Shown: positions 8,894-17,908 of the stretch, piece by piece | Layout of the letters: every line of letters starts with the position of its first letter | Numbering within the stretch: the stretch's first letter is position 1 | Source of the DNA: CAVYWD01 sp963772225 | GTDB lineage: Bacteria; Myxococcota; Myxococcia; Myxococcales; UBA5297 | Direction of reading: 5' to 3' | Assembly: GCA_963772225.1 (NCBI GenBank) | Contig: CAVYWD010000001.1 | Location: 744,001 to 808,000 of the forward strand | Length of the DNA stretch: 64,000 nt | The notes under the pieces: generated by a model | The model's database searches: none | Told to the model about the DNA's origin: nothing | Seen by the model: only the letters and a program-made list of their open reading frames with translations | Program-made: the position numbers and the translations under genes

Positions 8894-9531
8894 GGCTTCT
8901 TCCTTCCCTTCAGCTCGAGCTTCCGATCTTTGAAAAGGCTCGATGCCGCGATGCGGGTCACCTCTTGATCCAGGCGGTGCCGACCCTGGCCGTCGAGCGC
9001 GCCCGAGAGCACCGGGTGGGCCGCGGCGGCGAACAGGCCGATCTGGAGCATCTCGGTGACCCACGCCTCCGGGTCGGCGTCCTCGCGCAGGATGTCCGCG
9101 CTCTGGCCGGCGCGCACCGATTCGGCGATGGCCTCGATCCACGGGCGCACCACCGTCCTCAAGCGCGTTCGGGTCGGCTCGGGCCGGTCGAGCACCTCGC
9201 GCACGACCAACTTGGCCCAGCTCGGCTCGTCGTTGAAGAAGCGCACCAGCGCGCCGAAGACGGTTGTGAAGCGGCGAAACCCGCCGGTGGCCTCGAACAG
9301 GAGGCGCGGGAGCACCGTGCCCCAGTGCGCGAGCAGCTCGGCGAGCACCGCCTCCCGGAGCTCGGCCTTGCTGGGGAAGTGATGGAGCACCGCCTGCTTG
9401 CTGACGCCCACCGACGACGCGATGTCCTGGAGCGAGGTGCCCTCGAAGCCGCGTTCGGCGAAGAGCCGTCGCGCCGCGTCGAGCACGGCCTGGCGGACGT
9501 CGAGGTGCCCTTCCTTGCGTGGCTTACCCAT
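8890..9531 (-). CDS. TetR/AcrR-family transcriptional regulator
   Basis: About 213 aa. The N-terminal HTH is canonical for the family: an AVLDAARRLFAERGFEGTS helix pair, then LQDIASSVGVSKQAVLHHF as recognition helices, then KAELREAVL. The C-terminal ligand domain diverges, as expected. The start is uncertain between ATG 9531 (MGKPRKEG) and ATG 9543. It is the first gene of a unit with the lipoprotein and OmpW genes, coupled by a 4-nt stop/start overlap, so it probably controls its own operon and perhaps the neighbouring fatty-acid operon. The effector is unknown. Confidence 0.9.
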   Translation of the reverse strand: MGKPRKEGHLDVRQAVLDAARRLFAERGFEGTSLQDIASSVGVSKQAVLHHFPSKAELREAVLAELLAHWGTVLPRLLFEATGGFRRFTTVFGALVRFFNDEPSWAKLVVREVLDRPEPTRTRLRTVVRPWIEAIAESVRAGQSADILREDADPEAWVTEMLQIGLFAAAAHPVLSGALDGQGRHRLDQEVTRIAASSLFKDRKLELKGRKKP

Positions 9532-9543
9532 CGGTAGGCTCAT

Positions 9544-9869
9544 CCATAACAAGACCCCGTTGTCACGACAATCACATGTTCTTATTCCGACGGTCGCCGC
9601 CGTCTCGAGCCATCGGACCGGACTCCAGACTCCAGACTCCAGACCCCAGGCTCCGGGTACTGCAGTTCCTTAAGGCCCGGGGTCTGAAACCTGGAGTCTT
9701 TGCCATCCTGCGCAAGATTTCCTCGCGAAGGGACTACCTGTCGGTAGGTTCCGCGAGAAGGCCTCCCCGGTTCTTGAAGGGGCGGCGGACGGCAGCTCGC
9801 TCCCAGAGCGCACGTTCCGCTTCGCGCTTTCGAGCAGCGAGCGCCGCACCAGGAAGACGTGTGAAGGGT
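9544..9869. other. Non-coding gap with GACTCCA tandem repeat and imperfect palindrome
   Basis: No convincing gene. It contains three head-to-tail copies of GACTCCA (9621-9641), running into an imperfect inverted repeat: arms at 9634-9642 and 9691-9699 (AGACTCCAG against CTGGAGTCT), with a second nested pair CAGACCCC/GGGGTCTG at 9640-9647 and 9679-9686. The two stems overlap and so are mutually exclusive. The gap lies between the TetR start and the end of the TPR gene, so it could hold a regulator site or a terminator. Confidence 0.5.
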
Positions 9870-11387
9870 CTAGTAGAGCGGCTGCGGACGTGTCGCGGCC
9901 AGCAGGGCATAGCCGTCGCCGCTCAGCTCCACGGCGGGGACCGGGGTCGCTCCCTCGCGCTCCTCGGGCAGGCCGACGATCCGCGGGGTGAGGCCGCCGT
10001 GCCAGCCGAGCAGCACCGCCATGGGGATGGCGACCGGCTCTCCGGAGACCACGGCCGTCGCGTGCAGCGGGCCGGCCGAGCCGAGGAGGACGCGGCCCCG
10101 GCCGCGCAGATGGACGAGGTGCAGGTCCGGGGCGATCTTCGAGGGGACGCGCCCGTTCTCGAAGACGATGGACTCCTCGAAAGCGAAGATGGAGTCCTCG
10201 CGAAAGTAGGCCGAGTCGTCGGCCAGCTCGACCGGCATGAAGATCCGCTCGCGCGCGGCGAGCACCAGGGTGCCGCGGCCGGAGGCGCGCACCATCCGGC
10301 GCTCGCCGTCGCCGAAGGCCTTGTCGGTGGCGCGGCCGCGGAACCGCTTCATCTCCGGCAAATAGGAGAGCCCGCCGGTCGCGGCCAAGAGACCCTCGAG
10401 GCGCGTGAGCACCTCGCCGCGCACGCGGACCACGACGATCTCCGAGGTGGCTTCGAACGGCTCCCCCGCATCGGCCGGGGCGATGGCCAGCGCGCGGGTC
10501 AGCTCGGCGAGCGACGGCGCGGCGAGCGGCGGCTGCGGCTGCGTCCAGGCGTCGGGGACCGCGGCCGCTTCCGCCGCGACCTGCGACTCCGGCGCGACCT
10601 CGGCCATGGGGGCCGGCTCTTCTGAAGCCTGGGCCCAAGGCTGCGCCTCGGCGATTGGTTCGGGCTCAGGTTCAGGTTCAGGTTCAAGCTCAGGCTCAGG
10701 TTCGGACAATGCGGCTTCCGCTGGCGCGCTCTCCGGCGCCGCCTGCGCGACGAGCTCGCCCGCGGCGAAGGCCTCGGCCGGCGCGTCGTCGAGCGGCACC
10801 TCCGGATCCACGGGGCTTCCGTCCAGCTCGCTCTCGGGCCGAACGGCGATCTCCAGCTCCTCGGGCGGCGGTGGCCCCTCGCCGTCTGCCAGGGGGAAGT
10901 CGCGCAGCGCCCGCTCCATCTTCTCGACCATGCTCAGGCTCCCCGCAGCGACGAAGCAGTCCTTCGCGCGGGTGTACTCGCCGGTCTGCGCGTAGGCGAG
11001 CCCCAGGTAGTTCTGCGCTTTCTTGTGGTCGGGCGACAGGTCGACCGCGGTCTCGAACTCCCGCGTGGCGCGGCTCAGCGCGTTCTGTTTCAAGTAGACG
11101 AGCCCCAGGTTCACCCGGAGCGTCGGGTCTGAGGGGTTGTCGCGGACGAGGATTTCGTAGATCTCCGCGGCCTTGTCGAAGACGCCGAGCTTGAAATAGG
11201 TCAGGCCGAGCAGGTTCTGGGCCTTCGGGTTCTTGGGGTGGAGCTCGTAGGCCCGCTCCAGGGGGCCGCGAGCCTCTTCGACCCGACCGCCGGAGAGCAG
11301 CTCGCCGCCGCGGTAGAGGTGGCGCAGGAACTCGTCGTCGACGGTGCCGTCGTCCGCGTCGGCGACCAGTCGTTCGATTTCACCCAT
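9870..11387 (-). CDS. TPR protein with C-terminal AIM24-like domain
   Basis: 505 aa, no signal peptide. Three to four TPRs occupy about residues 20-165 (NLLGLTYFKLGVFDKAAEIYE, NLGLVYLKQNALSRATREFE, NYLGLAYAQTGEYTRAKDCF). A low-complexity acidic linker with Glu-Pro repeats spans about 205-300. A C-terminal beta-rich domain of about 180 residues has GTLVLAARERIFMPVEL and an FAFEESIVFENGRVPS stretch, which resembles the AIM24/TIGR00266 family. The TPRs should mediate protein contacts and the AIM24-like part has no firmly known biochemical role. It is cytoplasmic and reads convergent to nothing nearby; the transglycosylase gene lies 34 nt downstream of its start on the same strand. Confidence 0.75.
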   Translation of the reverse strand: MGEIERLVADADDGTVDDEFLRHLYRGGELLSGGRVEEARGPLERAYELHPKNPKAQNLLGLTYFKLGVFDKAAEIYEILVRDNPSDPTLRVNLGLVYLKQNALSRATREFETAVDLSPDHKKAQNYLGLAYAQTGEYTRAKDCFVAAGSLSMVEKMERALRDFPLADGEGPPPPEELEIAVRPESELDGSPVDPEVPLDDAPAEAFAAGELVAQAAPESAPAEAALSEPEPELEPEPEPEPEPIAEAQPWAQASEEPAPMAEVAPESQVAAEAAAVPDAWTQPQPPLAAPSLAELTRALAIAPADAGEPFEATSEIVVVRVRGEVLTRLEGLLAATGGLSYLPEMKRFRGRATDKAFGDGERRMVRASGRGTLVLAARERIFMPVELADDSAYFREDSIFAFEESIVFENGRVPSKIAPDLHLVHLRGRGRVLLGSAGPLHATAVVSGEPVAIPMAVLLGWHGGLTPRIVGLPEEREGATPVPAVELSGDGYALLAATRPQPLY

Positions 11388-11421
11388 GGCTGTCTCGCAC
11401 CATTTCTGAAAGCCGCGGGCC

Positions 11422-12045
11422 CTAGGCCTCGCCTTTGAAGGAGAAGTAGAGGCGAATCACGCGGCGCACGTACTCCTGCGTCTCCGCGATCTCGGGAATG
11501 CCGCCGGCCTTTCGAACCGCGTCGGGGCCCGCGTTGTAGGCCGCCACGATGCGAACCATGTCGCCCTCGAACATGTTGGCCAGGACCCGCAGGTAGCGAA
11601 TGCCGCCGTGGATGTTCTGCTTCGGGTCGAATGCGTCCTCGACGAACATGGCGGCGGCCGTCTCGGGCATCAGCTGCATGAGACCCAAGGCGCCCTTGGG
11701 CGAGACCGCCGCGGGGTCGAAGTTCGACTCCGTGGCGATGACCGCGCGGGCCAGCGCCTCGGGGATTTTGTAGAGCGAGCACGCCTCGGCGATGGCCGAG
11801 TTGTAGGTCGCGACGTCCTTGGGCGGGGCCCCGTCCGAGGGCTCGCTCAGCCGGGCGACCCCTTCCTTGTCTTGCACCCGAAACGCCTTCTTGGCCCTGC
11901 CCGGGGCGATGTTGGTGAAGACCGTGACGCCCGACGCGTCGGTGTACTGGTAAATGCGCTCGGCCCGCGCCGTCGACGCGGCGCAGAACAAGGCCGCGGC
12001 TCCGGACAAGAGCAGCGCGCGTGGAGGCGTAGAGACGAACGTCAT
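11422..12045 (-). CDS. Lytic transglycosylase (SLT domain) with DUF4124-like N-terminus
   Basis: 207 aa exported murein hydrolase. A signal peptide spans residues 1-28 and ends in STARA. A DUF4124-like segment follows (IYQYTDASGVTVFTNIAP, about 31-48). The SLT domain has catalytic Glu106 in ATESNFDP, GLMQLMP at 121-127 and AYNAGP at 169-174, the three standard motifs of family 1 transglycosylases, so the enzyme should cleave peptidoglycan to 1,6-anhydro products in the periplasm. The start is the ATG at 12045, because further upstream in-frame sequence has no signal-peptide character. It is divergent from nadB with about 250 nt between starts. Confidence 0.88.
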   Translation of the reverse strand: MTFVSTPPRALLLSGAAALFCAASTARAERIYQYTDASGVTVFTNIAPGRAKKAFRVQDKEGVARLSEPSDGAPPKDVATYNSAIAEACSLYKIPEALARAVIATESNFDPAAVSPKGALGLMQLMPETAAAMFVEDAFDPKQNIHGGIRYLRVLANMFEGDMVRIVAAYNAGPDAVRKAGGIPEIAETQEYVRRVIRLYFSFKGEA

Positions 12046-12298
12046 GGGCTCGGAGTGTCGTGGCCCGGCCAGCTCGCCGGGCGAACCGATTGTGCAACGG
12101 CTCGGGTCGCCTCGCAACAAAGCCCCCTCGAATCGAGCCCTTGTCCGGGCTGGCCGGCCCTCGACCGGGCCGCCCCAAGGCAGCTTACGAGCCGGCGAAG
12201 CTCGCGGGTGGCCCGAATGCGCCCTACAATCGCCTGCTCCGCCGCCCCATTCCCAGCGCTCGGTCAACCCTCAGGGCGACGGGCGAGGTCAAAAGGTC

Positions 12299-13900
12299 AT
12301 GGAACGCTTCGACTTCCTAGTGCTCGGCGGGGGGGTCGCCGGCCTCTTCTTCGCCTTGAAGGCGGCGCGCCGCGGGAGCGTCGCGGTGCTCACCAAGCAC
12401 TCGCGCTCGGAGGGCGCCACCAACTACGCCCAGGGAGGCATCGCCGGCGTGCTCTCGCGCGAGGACACCTACGAGATGCACTTCAAGGACACCTTGGAGG
12501 CCGGCAGCGGGCTCAACCGCCGCGAGGCCGTCGAGGTGTGCGTCAAGGAGGGCCCCGGCCGCATCCGCGAGCTCATCGAGCTGGGCACACAGTTCACGCG
12601 CCGCTCCGACGGCGAGGAGCTCGACCTCACCCGCGAAGGCGGCCACTCCAAACGCCGGGTGGCGCACGCGGCGGACGCCACGGGCCGGGAGATTGAGCGG
12701 GCGCTCTTGGCGGCCTGCGACGCCCAGCCGAACATCCGCTTCTTCGAGAACGCCATGGCCATCGACTTCATCACCGATCGCCGCATCGGCCGCGGCGAGA
12801 GCGACCGCTGCCTGGGCGCCTACGTGCTCCTGCCCGACGGGCGGATCGACGCGTTCCTGGGCAAGGTCACGCTGCTCGCCACCGGCGGCGCCGGGAAGAC
12901 CTACCTGTACACGACGAACCCCGACGTCTCGACCGGCGACGGGGTGGCCATGGCTTACCGGGCGGGCGCAGCCATCGCCAACATGGAGTTCTACCAGTTC
13001 CACCCCACCTGCCTGTTCCACCCGCAGGCCAAGAACTTCCTCATCAGCGAGGCGCTGCGCGGCGAGGGCGGGATCCTGCGGCTCAAGAATGGGCAGCCGT
13101 TCATGCGAAAGTACCACCCGAAAGCGGAGCTGGCGCCGCGCGACGTCGTGGCGCGCGCCATCGACGCCGAGATGAAGCGCACCGGCGACGACTGCGTGTT
13201 CCTGGACATGACGCACCTGCACAAGGCCTTCCTCCTGGAGCACTTCCCGAACATCCACGCCACGTGCAAGGAGTTCGGCATCGACCTGACCTCGGAGCCC
13301 ATCCCGGTCGTGCCGGCGGCGCACTACATGTGCGGCGGCGTCTCGGTGGACCTCTTCGGCCAGACCAACGTGCCGCACCTGTTCGCGGCGGGCGAGGTGT
13401 CCTGCACGGGGCTCCACGGCGCGAACCGGCTCGCCTCCAACTCGCTTCTCGAGGGGCTGGTCTGGGGCGCGCGGGCCGCGCAGCGCGCCGCCGAGCTCCT
13501 GCCCCAGTGCGTGCACGCCGAGGCTCCGCCGCCGTGGGACGCGGGGAAGGCGGTGGACTCGGACGAGAGCGTCGTCGTCTCCCAAAACTGGGACGAGCTG
13601 CGGCGCTTCATGTGGAACTACGTCGGCATCGTGCGGACCGACAAACGCCTGAGCCGCGCGCGGCGGCGCCTGCTGCTCCTGCGCGAGGAGATCCGCGAGT
13701 ACTACTGGAAGTTCAAGGTGACCGCCGACGTGCTCGAGCTGCGCAACATCGCGGACGTCGCCATGCTCATCGTCGAGTGCGCGCAGCGCCGCCGCGAGAG
13801 CCGAGGCCTCCACTTCACGCTCGACTGCCCGGAGCGCGACGACGCGCGCTGGCTGAAGGACACGGTGGTGGAGCGGGCCGAGCTGGAGCCGCAGGCGTGA
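12299..13900 (+). CDS. nadB: L-aspartate oxidase
   Basis: 533 aa flavoprotein oxidising L-aspartate to iminoaspartate, the first step of NAD synthesis. The FAD-binding Rossmann motif is at the N-terminus (LGGGVAGLFFALKAA, about residues 8-22). NYAQGGIAGV, REGGHSKRRVAHAADATG and AAGEVSCTGLHGANRLASNS match the succinate dehydrogenase/aspartate oxidase superfamily, and the absence of a fumarate-reductase histidyl-FAD context favours NadB. The start is the ATG at 12299, preceded by AAAAGG and leading straight into the FAD fold. No nadA or nadC is beside it. Confidence 0.93.
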   Translation: MERFDFLVLGGGVAGLFFALKAARRGSVAVLTKHSRSEGATNYAQGGIAGVLSREDTYEMHFKDTLEAGSGLNRREAVEVCVKEGPGRIRELIELGTQFTRRSDGEELDLTREGGHSKRRVAHAADATGREIERALLAACDAQPNIRFFENAMAIDFITDRRIGRGESDRCLGAYVLLPDGRIDAFLGKVTLLATGGAGKTYLYTTNPDVSTGDGVAMAYRAGAAIANMEFYQFHPTCLFHPQAKNFLISEALRGEGGILRLKNGQPFMRKYHPKAELAPRDVVARAIDAEMKRTGDDCVFLDMTHLHKAFLLEHFPNIHATCKEFGIDLTSEPIPVVPAAHYMCGGVSVDLFGQTNVPHLFAAGEVSCTGLHGANRLASNSLLEGLVWGARAAQRAAELLPQCVHAEAPPPWDAGKAVDSDESVVVSQNWDELRRFMWNYVGIVRTDKRLSRARRRLLLLREEIREYYWKFKVTADVLELRNIADVAMLIVECAQRRRESRGLHFTLDCPERDDARWLKDTVVERAELEPQA

Positions 13901-13915
13901 CGGCCTCACCCCCTA

Positions 13916-13939
13916 CCCCTCCCCGCTCGCGGGGAGGGG
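13916..13939. repeat. 11-bp perfect palindromic hairpin, REP-like
   Basis: Arms CCCCTCCCCGC (13916-13926) and GCGGGGAGGGG (13929-13939) are separated by 2 nt. It sits just after the nadB stop and before the end of a convergent gene, embedded in a C/T-rich lead-in (CCTCACCCCCTA). This is the look of the dispersed intergenic palindromes common in GC-rich proteobacteria and it may also act as a bidirectional terminator. Confidence 0.6.
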
Positions 13940-14015
13940 CGAACGGGAGAGGTCGTTCGGGTGGCTCGGCGACCACTTTCGCAACAGACCTTCGGCCAGG
14001 CTGCCACCCCCGGCC

Positions 14016-15419
14016 TCAGCGCCCGTCCAGCGGGTGCAGCTCGTCGCGCAGCGGGATCTGCCGGAAGCGGTCGGGTTCGGCCCGGTTCAGGTCGTCGACG
14101 ATCTGGTCGACGTTGAAGTAGTCGGCGCTCCGCCGCTCTCCGGTCTGGGTGTCCTCTACCGTGCGGTAGCCGCGCATCAGCTCGGCGTGGTTGTCGTTGC
14201 GGCGGTCCTGGGCGAGCTGCTGGTCCTCCCAGGCCTGGTTGCGCTGCGCGCTCTGCCGCTGCCCGTCCCAGTACCGCTGGTGCTGGGCGTCGTTCGCGGC
14301 CTGCCGCGCGCGATAGCCCGCCTGCTGGTTCGCGAACCACTGATTCTGGGCGTGGAGGCGCTCGCCCGTCCGCCGGGCGATCATCGCGTCGTCGTACTTC
14401 ACCGACTGCGCCATCTGCAGCATCATCGGCAGGTCGCGCTCGAAGATCGCGTCGGGCGCGCGCATCCCCAGGGTGGTGAGCCTCCAGGACGTCTGGGTCA
14501 CCGGGAAGACCTCCACCTGCGCCGCCGCCAGGTAATGCACCGCGCTCCCGTCGCGGCGGCGCTCGGTCACGCCGTAGCGCAGCAGCGCCTGCCGCCCGCC
14601 GGGCATCGACGGCTTCAGGTCGGCCACGGCGGTGACGTGGTCGAGCGCGCTCGACGGCCCGCCGCTTCGGACCACGAGCTGATTCACCTGCGGGTGAATG
14701 GCCTGGAGCGCCTGGAGCGGTGACGTGAACGGCGCGACCAGGGCCCCGGGCAGGCGCATCCCCTGGGGCGTCTGCACGTTGTAGCCCGCCCCGAACCAGA
14801 CCGCCTGCCCTTGCGGCCCCTGCAGCAGCGCGCCGTCCATGGCGGCTCGGGTGGAAGTCGTCCAGCCCTCGGCCAGGCCCACCGACGCGATGCCGTCCTC
14901 GAAGACATGGCGGCTGAGCGGGACATGGGCCGGCGCGGGCAGACCGCCGGGCGCCGGAGGTGCGCTTCCGCTCTGGGCGCTCGGGGCGCTTGCGGACGCG
15001 TCGGCGCCGGGGCGGGTGAGCTCGCGCCAGGCGCCGGGTGGCGCGTCCGCGCGAATCACGGCGACGGTCACCTGCGTCGACGGCTTCCCCACCTCACAGG
15101 TCATCCACCCCTGGAGCGCCGCGCCGCCCGCGTCGACCGTGAAGGTGGCGCCCCCGGCTCGGCCGCCGCGCGCCTCCTCATAGGCGCGGCCCAGCTTGGG
15201 CTTGGCCCCGAAGAACGCGCCCGCGTCTAGGAGCGTCAAGCGCACGGCCTCCGCGACGGTCGGAGCGTCCTGGCGCTCGGCGACCCACGCCTTGCCGTAC
15301 CGCGTCTCGTTGACGGCGCGGTACCGCGGGGTACCGGCCGTGGCCGGTCCCGAGCAGGCGAGCACGGCCAGCCCCGCCGCGAGAAGCTCCATCCATCGGC
15401 CGCTGTTTGCTCGAGTCAT
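14016..15419 (-). CDS. Predicted lipoprotein of unknown function
   Basis: 467 aa. The N-terminal signal ends in LAVLAC, a good lipobox, so it is probably lipid-anchored at about Cys22. The rest resembles no family I recognise: a mixed alpha/beta region to about residue 340, then a highly charged Gln/Arg/Asp-rich helical tail (about 350-430) likely to form a coiled coil, and a short conserved-looking end around SADYFNVDQIVDDLNR. It is convergent with nadB, and its start lies 53 nt beyond the end of the kinase gene on the same strand. No function is assigned. Confidence 0.7.
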   Translation of the reverse strand: MTRANSGRWMELLAAGLAVLACSGPATAGTPRYRAVNETRYGKAWVAERQDAPTVAEAVRLTLLDAGAFFGAKPKLGRAYEEARGGRAGGATFTVDAGGAALQGWMTCEVGKPSTQVTVAVIRADAPPGAWRELTRPGADASASAPSAQSGSAPPAPGGLPAPAHVPLSRHVFEDGIASVGLAEGWTTSTRAAMDGALLQGPQGQAVWFGAGYNVQTPQGMRLPGALVAPFTSPLQALQAIHPQVNQLVVRSGGPSSALDHVTAVADLKPSMPGGRQALLRYGVTERRRDGSAVHYLAAAQVEVFPVTQTSWRLTTLGMRAPDAIFERDLPMMLQMAQSVKYDDAMIARRTGERLHAQNQWFANQQAGYRARQAANDAQHQRYWDGQRQSAQRNQAWEDQQLAQDRRNDNHAELMRGYRTVEDTQTGERRSADYFNVDQIVDDLNRAEPDRFRQIPLRDELHPLDGR

Positions 15420-15472
15420 GGGCTCCGTCCTTCCCCTGCCCTGTCAGACGCAGCGGGCGCTGGAAGATCGGC

Positions 15473-17908
15473 TCACGGCGTCAGCTTGGCGCCCCAGGCC
15501 GACGCCTCGTCCTCGCGCCCGAGCCGGGTGTAGAGCTCCTTGAGCGCTTGGTAGCCCGCCTGCGTCCGGTGGAAGGCGGGGCCGCGGCTGCGCTCCAGAC
15601 CCGCGACGGACTCCGACAGCTTGGCCTCGGCTTCCTGCGTTTGCCCCGTCGCGAGGAGGCAGGTGCCCAAGCCGACTCCGGTGCTCGACACCTGCCAGGC
15701 GCCCGGGCCGTAGAGCTTGGCGCGCGCCGCTTCGACGCGGCGGAGCGCAGCCAGTCCTTCCGCGGCCTGGTCTGCCCGGCAGGCCGCCGATCCGAACTGG
15801 TTCCAGGCGAGCAGTGTGATGGCGTGGTCGAGGCCCAGGAGCTTCTCGAGCGACTCCGCCGCCGGGCGTGCCAGGGCGGCCGCCTCCGCGTAGCGCTGCA
15901 GCTCGAAGAGGCAGTCGGCGAGGTTGACCTGCGTGTGGAGCGTCTCCTTGTGCAGGGCGCCCAGGACGCGCGCCCGGGCCTCTGCGACGTGCCGCATGAG
16001 CGGCTCCGCCTCGGCGGCCTTGTGTAGGCCCATGAGGCTGCCGGCGTAGTTCATCTCGAACGCGAGCCGGTCGGGGTGATCGGCCGGGAGCGTCTCGCGC
16101 GCGGCGGCGAGCGCCTGAGCCCCAAGCTCCGCGGACTCGGCGTAGCGCCCCTTCTCGCCGAGCAGCACCGCCAGGTTTCCGAGGGGGTAGGCGCGCTTCG
16201 CGCCCTCGTCGCCGCGGACCTCGCTGTACAGCGCGATGGCGCGCCGATACGCCGCCTCCGCCTCGTCCTCGCGGCCGGCCTGCTTGAGCGCGATGCCCAG
16301 GAGGTCGTAGCCCTGCGCCCGCGCGGCCGCGGCCCCCGCGGAATTCTCGAGCAGGCCCAGCGCTTCGCGCAGCGAAGCCTGCGCCTCCGGGAGCCGGCCG
16401 AGGTTGCGCAGGACATCGCCCCGCGTCATCAGCGCGTCCGCGGTGCTCCGGCCGTCGGCGCCCTGCCGGCGCAGCAGCGCCAGGGCGCGGTCGCTCGCGT
16501 CCAGGGCCTCTGCGTAGCGGCCCAGGCCTTCGTTGGTCTCGGCCAGCAGGGCGAACAGGGAGGAGGCGACGGCCGGGTCCTCGCGCGGGTCGCTCGCGAG
16601 CTGCGCCGCCGCGGCGTCGAGGACCTCGGCCACGGTCACATCGCGCCGCCCGCCGGCCGGGTTCGCCGACTTGAGCATCTTCTCCAGGAGCTCGCCGCGG
16701 CGGGCGGCGGCGGTCTTGGCCTGCGCCGTGCGATGCGCCTCGAGCGCGAACAGGATGCCGCCCGAGGCGAGGCTCAGGGCGAGCGCGGCGCTCATGCCGA
16801 CCGCCAGCGCGTGGCGCTGGGCGAACCGGCGCGCGCGGTACGCGGCGCTCGGAGCCCGGGCCAGCACGGGCTCGCGCTGAAGGAAGCGGCGCAGGTCCTC
16901 GTCGAGCGCGGCCACCGACCGATAGCGCTCCTCGGGGGCGAACCGGAGCGCCGTGGCCGCGATGAGGTCCAGGTCGCCGCGCAGCCGGCGCGGCTCCACC
17001 GGCCCGCCGCGCGCCGACTCGCTCAGGGCCTCGAGCTCGCCGCTCGTCCCGCTCGCGCGCGGAAGGCAGCCCGCGAGCACCTCGTGCAGGAGCACTCCCA
17101 GTGAATACACGTCGGAGGCCGTGGAGACCGGGGCGCCTGCGCGGTGCTCGGGGCTGGCATAGGCAGGGGTCAGGAAGCGGCCCTGCTCCTGCGTCAGGCC
17201 ACGGGCTTCAAAGTCGGCGTCCAGGAGCTTCGCGATGCCGAAGTCGACCAGCTTGGGCGTGCCGTCGGCCGCGACGAGGACGTTGCTCGGCTTCAGGTCG
17301 CGGTGGACGATCATGTGCCGGTGCGCGTAGTCCACCGCGGCGCAGACCTTCCGGAAGAGCCGCAGACGGTCTTCCAGGCCCAGCGCCCTCGACGCGCAGA
17401 AAGCGTCCAGGGCCTGGCCGTCCACGCACTCCATGACCAGGTAGAGCCGGCCGTCCGCGGTGACCCCGCCGTCCAGCAGCCGGGCGATGAACGGGTGCTC
17501 CAGCGCCGCCAAAACCTGCCGCTCCCGGCGAAAGCGCTCGGCCACCCGCCGGGCGTCGAGGTCCGGGTTCGCGAGCTTGACGGCCACCCGCGACTCGTAC
17601 TGGCCGTCGGCGCGCCGGGCGCGATAGACCGTCCCCATGCCACCCCGACCCAGCTCGGCCTCGAGCCGATAGGGCCCAATCTGAGCGCCCACTTCGCTGA
17701 CCGGCGCGGCCGCCTCGGCGGCGGCGCTCAGGACGCGGCCGGTGAACGCCGCGGCGGCCAAGTCCCCGGCCAAAAGCTCCTGGACCTCGCGCAGCAGGTC
17801 GGGGTCCGCGGCGCCGACGCGCGAGAGAAAGCGCGCCCGCTCTTCGCCTTGGAGCTCGAGCGCATCGCCCAGCGCGGTCTTCACCTCGCGCCAGCGCTCG
17901 GGCGTCAC
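15473..17908 (-). CDS. Hanks-type Ser/Thr protein kinase with TM helix and TPRs
   Basis: 811 aa. Kinase domain at about residues 79-345: Gly-loop GRGGMG at 87-92, Lys111, catalytic HRD at 202-204 inside HRDLKPSN, DFG at 222-224 and SPEHRAG in the P+1 region, all consistent with an active kinase. One transmembrane helix lies at about 367-389, followed by a roughly 400-residue TPR array, presumably extracytoplasmic. The start is a GTG that overlaps the sigma-factor stop as GTGA. Sigma factor and kinase pairs of this kind are widespread in myxobacteria, acidobacteria and planctomycetes, where the kinase is thought to control the adjacent sigma factor by phosphorylation. Confidence 0.93.
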   Translation of the reverse strand: MTPERWREVKTALGDALELQGEERARFLSRVGAADPDLLREVQELLAGDLAAAAFTGRVLSAAAEAAAPVSEVGAQIGPYRLEAELGRGGMGTVYRARRADGQYESRVAVKLANPDLDARRVAERFRRERQVLAALEHPFIARLLDGGVTADGRLYLVMECVDGQALDAFCASRALGLEDRLRLFRKVCAAVDYAHRHMIVHRDLKPSNVLVAADGTPKLVDFGIAKLLDADFEARGLTQEQGRFLTPAYASPEHRAGAPVSTASDVYSLGVLLHEVLAGCLPRASGTSGELEALSESARGGPVEPRRLRGDLDLIAATALRFAPEERYRSVAALDEDLRRFLQREPVLARAPSAAYRARRFAQRHALAVGMSAALALSLASGGILFALEAHRTAQAKTAAARRGELLEKMLKSANPAGGRRDVTVAEVLDAAAAQLASDPREDPAVASSLFALLAETNEGLGRYAEALDASDRALALLRRQGADGRSTADALMTRGDVLRNLGRLPEAQASLREALGLLENSAGAAAARAQGYDLLGIALKQAGREDEAEAAYRRAIALYSEVRGDEGAKRAYPLGNLAVLLGEKGRYAESAELGAQALAAARETLPADHPDRLAFEMNYAGSLMGLHKAAEAEPLMRHVAEARARVLGALHKETLHTQVNLADCLFELQRYAEAAALARPAAESLEKLLGLDHAITLLAWNQFGSAACRADQAAEGLAALRRVEAARAKLYGPGAWQVSSTGVGLGTCLLATGQTQEAEAKLSESVAGLERSRGPAFHRTQAGYQALKELYTRLGREDEASAWGAKLTP

